A stretch of 64,000 nucleotides of DNA from Sepiola atlantica (Eukaryota; Mollusca; Cephalopoda; Sepiida; Sepiolidae): positions 64,820,080 to 64,884,079 of the forward strand of contig OY744529.1 in NCBI GenBank assembly GCA_963556195.1. The letters run 5' to 3'. The notes beneath the pieces were generated by a model, which had not been told where the DNA came from, made no database searches, and worked only from the letters and a program-made list of their open reading frames with translations. Position numbers and translations under genes: made by a program. Positions 60,006-64,000 of this stretch are shown here, in pieces; positions within the stretch are counted from its first letter, which is position 1; each line of letters begins with the position of its first letter.

Positions 60006-60149
60006 GGCCACGAGTAACTATATATTTTCTTTGGAACATTATTGATACTTAAGTATTTCATCTATTTCATGTGTCATACTGAAAGCGAACATCGTATATT
60101 TTTCTAGCATCCCTGAACTTAATAAACAAATCTGAGCTGGCATTGCTCA
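60003..60149. other. Short spacer
   Basis: Nothing recognised. Confidence 0.5.
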
Positions 60150-60330
60150 AATGTCGTCGGGTTTATCAGGTAGACGGTTAGACAACATTTTGAAGATTAA
60201 GCAGGATGGTTGTAACTGGTCAGAATTTGATTTTCTTAGAGGACGGCTCAACAAGAATGTTTTAACTTGAAAACGACCATGTAGTGGTCAGCTGGGATAT
60301 ATATTTATGACAGTCTTTAATTGTAACTTC
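60150..60330 (+). repeat. Dispersed repeat shared with 34055-34215
   Basis: See the other copy. Here it is followed at once by the ACTTCCTACACTGATGA direct repeat. Confidence 0.63.
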
Positions 60331-60735
60331 CTACACTGATGAAAGCGAAATAATTAAACGCCAGCATATGTAAGTAAAACTATTTTAATATTTATTTATA
60401 AATATTGTTATAAAGTCCCTTTAAGAAATTAAAGTTGAGCACTGTTCGGAGATATTAATAACAGACCGTCATATAGCCATGAGCAACGTTCCGATAACGT
60501 TCGTTGAACCCTCTAGACTGTCTGCTGTTTACTGTCCGCTGTATTTAGGCATAAATAGAACTTAATTTCCCATCTATCACGTGAAAATTCCCGGAGTGCC
60601 TTGAGGATATAGCGAAAGCGTGTGGAGTCTTTGTTTACTCTGTGAACCGGGTTCGCGCTCTGTGACCGTCTGAAATTGCCACTTCCTACACTGATGAGAG
60701 CAAAAGCTTGAAACGCCGGCGTATGTAGGAAAAAA

Positions 60736-60745
<10 letters not shown>
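60328..60745 (+). repeat. tRNA-like dispersed repeat, copy 2, between direct repeats
   Basis: The segment 60404-60690 matches 6005-6290: CGATAACGTTCGTTGAA, GCATAAATAGAACTTAA, and a B-box-type CCGGGTTCGCGCTC near 60649. It is bracketed by a direct repeat of about 50 bp: ACTTCCTACACTGATGAAAG...AAACGCCAGCATATGTA (60328-60380) and ACTTCCTACACTGATGAGAG...AAACGCCGGCGTATGTA (60680-60730). Confidence 0.72.
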
Positions 60746-60785
<40 letters not shown>

Positions 60786-60824
60786 CGTGGGTGCCCGTTA
60801 ATCGCATCCAGACGGACACCTACG

Positions 60825-60882
<58 letters not shown>
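60739..60882. repeat. Two (TA)n arrays flanking a hairpin
   Basis: TA arrays at 60739-60783 and 60830-60882 enclose GCGTGGGTGCCCGT and ACGGACACCTACGT, which are complementary with a few mismatches around a loop of about 13 bases. Including the TA arms, the whole 144 bp is one large imperfect palindrome. Confidence 0.88.
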
Positions 60883-60886
<4 letters not shown>

Positions 60887-61880
60887 CGCAAGTGCTAGTT
60901 TGGGTGTGATTTAACCTTACGGACAAAGAGACCTTAAGTAAACGATATAAAACAGCTTTGTTGTAGGTTTCACCTCTTATCAGTCAGCAAAGAAGAAAAG
61001 AAAACACATTCGCTGCTCATGATAAAACAGAGATTGTGTTTTAATGCAGACAATACGCCGCTAAATATGGAGGTGTCGTTGCGTGCGATCAACCCCATGC
61101 TGACTAATGGGAAAAGAATGAAGTTTTATTTAATTTCTTTATTGATGCAAATAAACAACACCAACATAACCTCCACTCTATAATAAGGAGCAATGTGTAT
61201 TTATTTGTAAATATATATGCGTCCCGTCACACAAAAGTCTGTCCGACGAAGAGAGAACCCAGATCTATTGTCATAATCAGAAGTTTTTAAAATTCTTTTC
61301 TGCTTCTTATAACGATTCATACGTTTCTTTCTTTCCCTTTTTCCTTTTTAAAAACTTTCCAGATTGAGACGTCAGTCTATTTCATTTTTACCGTCTGGCC
61401 ACATACCCTCAAAGAATGAAAAAAGAAAAACAAAGTCAAGGTTGCTTTCTTTTTGTAATCACAAATGCCTCGTGTTTTTTTCAACTGGTGATAGTGCAGA
61501 CATATTCTATTGAAATAATTAATAAGAAATAGCATCATAAGACTTCCAGTGGAAAACAAATAGCAAGTCAGGCAACCTTTACTGTCTGAATTCTGAATAA
61601 GAAGTAAACGGTAGGTGTTTTTCTTTAGGTCATCAGAAATGATAATAATGCGTTTTACATAAGAAATGAAATTACTGACGTCATTCTGTGGTTTTATATG
61701 AATATTAATGCGAAAACTGTCGAAGCATAATGTTTTTCATCGTTTCATTCGTTGTTAATAAAAACAAGATTTATTTTTCGATTTTTCTTTTTTTATATTT
61801 CAAATCAAATCTAATCAATTTTATAGTAAAAAAAATTTAAAAAGTGCAGCAATACATAAAAAAGAGTTAGAATATATTGC
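60883..61880. other. Unassigned sequence
   Basis: No gene or repeat recognised. Confidence 0.5.
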
Positions 61881-61882
61881 AT

Positions 61883-62195
61883 CTATACACAGTCTGAATG
61901 TTTGTCTAATGCCACGTTGAACCTGGATATGCTAGGCATCTTCACAACCAGGCTGTTCCGTGGAGCAGAAACACGGACAGAGAATTTTGCCTTTCTTCTG
62001 TTGAGACGAAAGCGATGATGGTTCATCTTCTGTGGATGCCCGCAGCGACCGTGACTAGGCGATGTACTGGAAAACTCCTCGAAAAATAGATCTAAATTCT
62101 CGTTGATGATGCTGTACGCTAGAATCAAGTCTCCTTACATTCCTCGCTCTTCAAATGAGAACAGATTTAGTTTGTCAAGCTGGTCATTTTAAGTA
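61883..62195 (-). pseudogene. LINE C-terminal fragment, third lineage
   Basis: Minus strand: LDKLNLFSFEERGM (about 62185-62145), a stop, then GDLILAYSIINENLDLFFEE, and MNHHRFRLNRRKAKFSVRVS. This order (FSLEERRxRGDLILAYxI ... RFxLNRRxAxFSVRV) is typical of the region after RT in a common invertebrate LINE type. It is distinct in sequence from the fragments at 10.3, 28 and 44 kb. Only the tail is present, as expected from 5' truncation during insertion. Confidence 0.78.
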
Positions 62196-63235
62196 AGCGC
62201 CAAGAGAACACTGATAATCACTGATTCGATTCGGATAGCCGGTGTAGAGGAATTAACGCAAAGCAAATAAATTAACAACTCATGCAAATATTTTATAGAC
62301 ATTTTATTTACCAATCATCGGAAGCTATAGACTAGAGGATTTAAAAATGTGTACGACGGTGAAGAGAGTCCAGAATTATTTTGGTTGAAATATTTTCAGC
62401 ACGTGTTAAGCTTCTGCTGATGTGTGAGTATGAACAGGTAACTGTGTGTGTGTGTGTGTGTGTTTTCCCAAAGTTGTTTTAAGCAGTACTTATGTGACGT
62501 GTGGAAATAGTGGCTGGACCCAAAGTGTTAAAAACAAGCAGTACCTTCAAATCAGAAAAGAGAAATTCCGAGAAAATAGAAAACACGTCTTTGAGGGAAC
62601 GGAATAGCTAGAAAAAACACAGGAGTTGTTTTCTTTTAGAGTTTATGAATTGATGATAGTAAACTTCAACATCGGACAGAAAAAGGTATTAAAGTGCCAA
62701 TGATTCGAATGAGGGAATCTGGAAAGCAGAAATGAGAAAACAGCCGTTTAATGTCACTGTGACAACCAAGGTTACCGACTTGTCGAAAAATTAAAAAGGG
62801 GAGAAAACGTAGACATTTTAGATAAAATTAATTGATTGTTAGCCGATACGTTTTGCCGGGTAAGATACGGCCAAGTCCAAAATTTTTTAATTTGTCATAA
62901 TGACCACTGGGTAGTTGGAGCGGAAGACAAAGTGATGCAGGTGGGAGGAGGAATCAAAGCAAGAGGGACCCTCTAACATTGAGGTAGCAGTGTGAGATAG
63001 ACACTAAAGCGATGAGAGTGAAAAGAGGCTGGTCAAAGCCGGTTGACCATTCGGAAGACCCAGCCCGGCAGATTCCCCTTAAATCCGACAATGAATCGCT
63101 AAGTTGCAGAAAAAGAAGATTATAATTGCATTTCTTAAAATCCATTGGTTAAGATACTGGATGAAATGTGGATAACCCCACCCAATTCTCAATATGATTC
63201 GAAGTGCAGTTAGCTTTGAGATTCCATCACTCAGA
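62196..63235. other. Unassigned; short (GT)n near 62443-62463
   Basis: No gene recognised. Confidence 0.5.
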
Positions 63236-63236
63236 C

Positions 63237-63237
<1 letters not shown>

Positions 63238-63288
<51 letters not shown>

Positions 63289-63300
63289 GAGAGAGAGCGA
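63238..63300. repeat. (GA)n microsatellite
   Basis: About 60 bp of nearly pure GA. Confidence 0.96.
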
Positions 63301-63438
63301 GCTTAGATTCTGTTTCCCCGTGCCTCACTCGACATTTTAATAGGCTTTAACAAAATCACACCCTTATCGCTATTGCATTAGTCGCAAAACGCAGAAGATT
63401 GTAATATCTTACCCTATGTAGAAATTAGTGTTTAATAA

Positions 63439-63874
63439 TTATATTTCTTTTTTAAGAATCTTGGAGTTTGTTGCTGATTCTGCTTTACGCACGAAATGAG
63501 CTTTACTTTTCAAGTTGATGCCAAACTCTACTGACAAGTTGGACATCCTCATTCCGATTATCAAACACACAATTAGGGAATGATTGAATCGACCAACAAA
63601 GACGCTTCGACATCTCCAGTCTTCGTCACCAGGAGACCCTTTCCCAACCAGCATCAGTAGCGCTCCAATCATCAACTACACTAACGTCACACGAACATCG
63701 ACAAAGTGGACAGAGGTACATTTTAATGGTGCCGTGAAAAACAGAATTGGCGTTTGGTCATCACCGGACGGTCGAACTTGTGATCAGCAAAACTTTGTAT
63801 TTATTTTCGTTGGAGGCAGACCAGTATCAACGCGAACCCGATTCGAAGAGCCCAGTCAGACTCATAGACTTTAA
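63439..63874. other. Overlapping open frames on both strands, unassigned
   Basis: A 78-codon minus frame (63675-63439) and a 96-codon plus frame (63584-63874) overlap. Both have ordinary composition and neither shows a domain I recognise. The plus frame reads RTSTKWTEVHFNGAVKNRIG and looks slightly more protein-like. It may be part of a repeat unit continuing past the window. Confidence 0.25.
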
Positions 63875-64000
63875 TCAATTGACTATAAGTGTCTAAAAAG
63901 CTCACACAAAAAACAACCACTAAAACCGGACTTAAAGAGCCCAGTCAGACCCACAGATTTTGTTGATTAACTATAAAGGTCTAAAAAGCTCACAGAACAA
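63840..64000. repeat. 89-bp tandem repeat running to the window edge
   Basis: AGAGCCCAGTCAGAC occurs at 63847 and 63936, and GGTCTAAAAAGCTCACA-type sequence follows in both. At least two units are present; the second continues to the last base, so the array may extend beyond. Confidence 0.88.

Overview
This is non-coding, AT-rich eukaryotic DNA made almost entirely of dead mobile elements, their short non-autonomous relatives and simple repeats. I find no convincing host protein-coding gene and no functional rRNA or tRNA gene. Very long (TA)n tracts, (TATC)n, (AAT)n and (GA)n arrays, tRNA- and 5S-derived repeats, LINE fragments, a BEL/Pao remnant, a mariner copy and many Helitron-type ends suggest an invertebrate animal. 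A mollusc, possibly a cephalopod, is my inference from this repeat mix; no host gene supports it.

Layout. 0-5 kb: a 51-bp tandem triplet, a 5S-rRNA-derived repeat, a dispersed repeat with a second copy 54 kb away, a GC-richer promoter-like patch, and degenerate copies of a minisatellite expanded at 45-47 kb. 4.6-11 kb: a Helitron-type end, an unassigned broken reading frame, two minus-strand fragments of one LINE family, a LINE C-terminal fragment and a 0.3-kb tandem duplication. 11-16 kb: (TA)n-rich DNA, a second 5S-derived repeat and a tRNA-derived SINE in tandem. 16.5-18.4 kb: a mariner inserted in a Helitron-like element. 20.6-21.5 kb: a polypurine tract. 22-24 kb: more Helitron-like elements, one with both ends. 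24.5-28.2 kb: a near full-length LINE whose endonuclease and RT catalytic residues survive although frameshifts and stops break the ORF. 28.7-34.2 kb: a foldback repeat, a DDE transposase tail, Helitron ends and a hairpin-ended DNA-transposon terminus. 35.8-38.9 kb: a BEL/Pao LTR retrotransposon remnant on the minus strand. 39-45.4 kb: a SINE, a complete 633-bp Helitron-like element, an inverted/direct repeat block, and a second LINE with a ruined active site. 45.5-47.2 kb: a 73-bp minisatellite with a five-monomer higher-order repeat. 47-64 kb: microsatellites, another SINE, a second complete Helitron-like element, a same-orientation cluster of a third Helitron family, telomere-like repeats, a LINE tail and a terminal tandem repeat.

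The most informative signals are structural: Helitron families recognisable from a 3' hairpin followed by CTAG and an A|T insertion site; the mariner-in-Helitron nest; the higher-order minisatellite; and several long inverted repeats. Labels Hel-A to Hel-D are mine. Boundaries were read by eye, and those given as approximate may be off by tens of bases.
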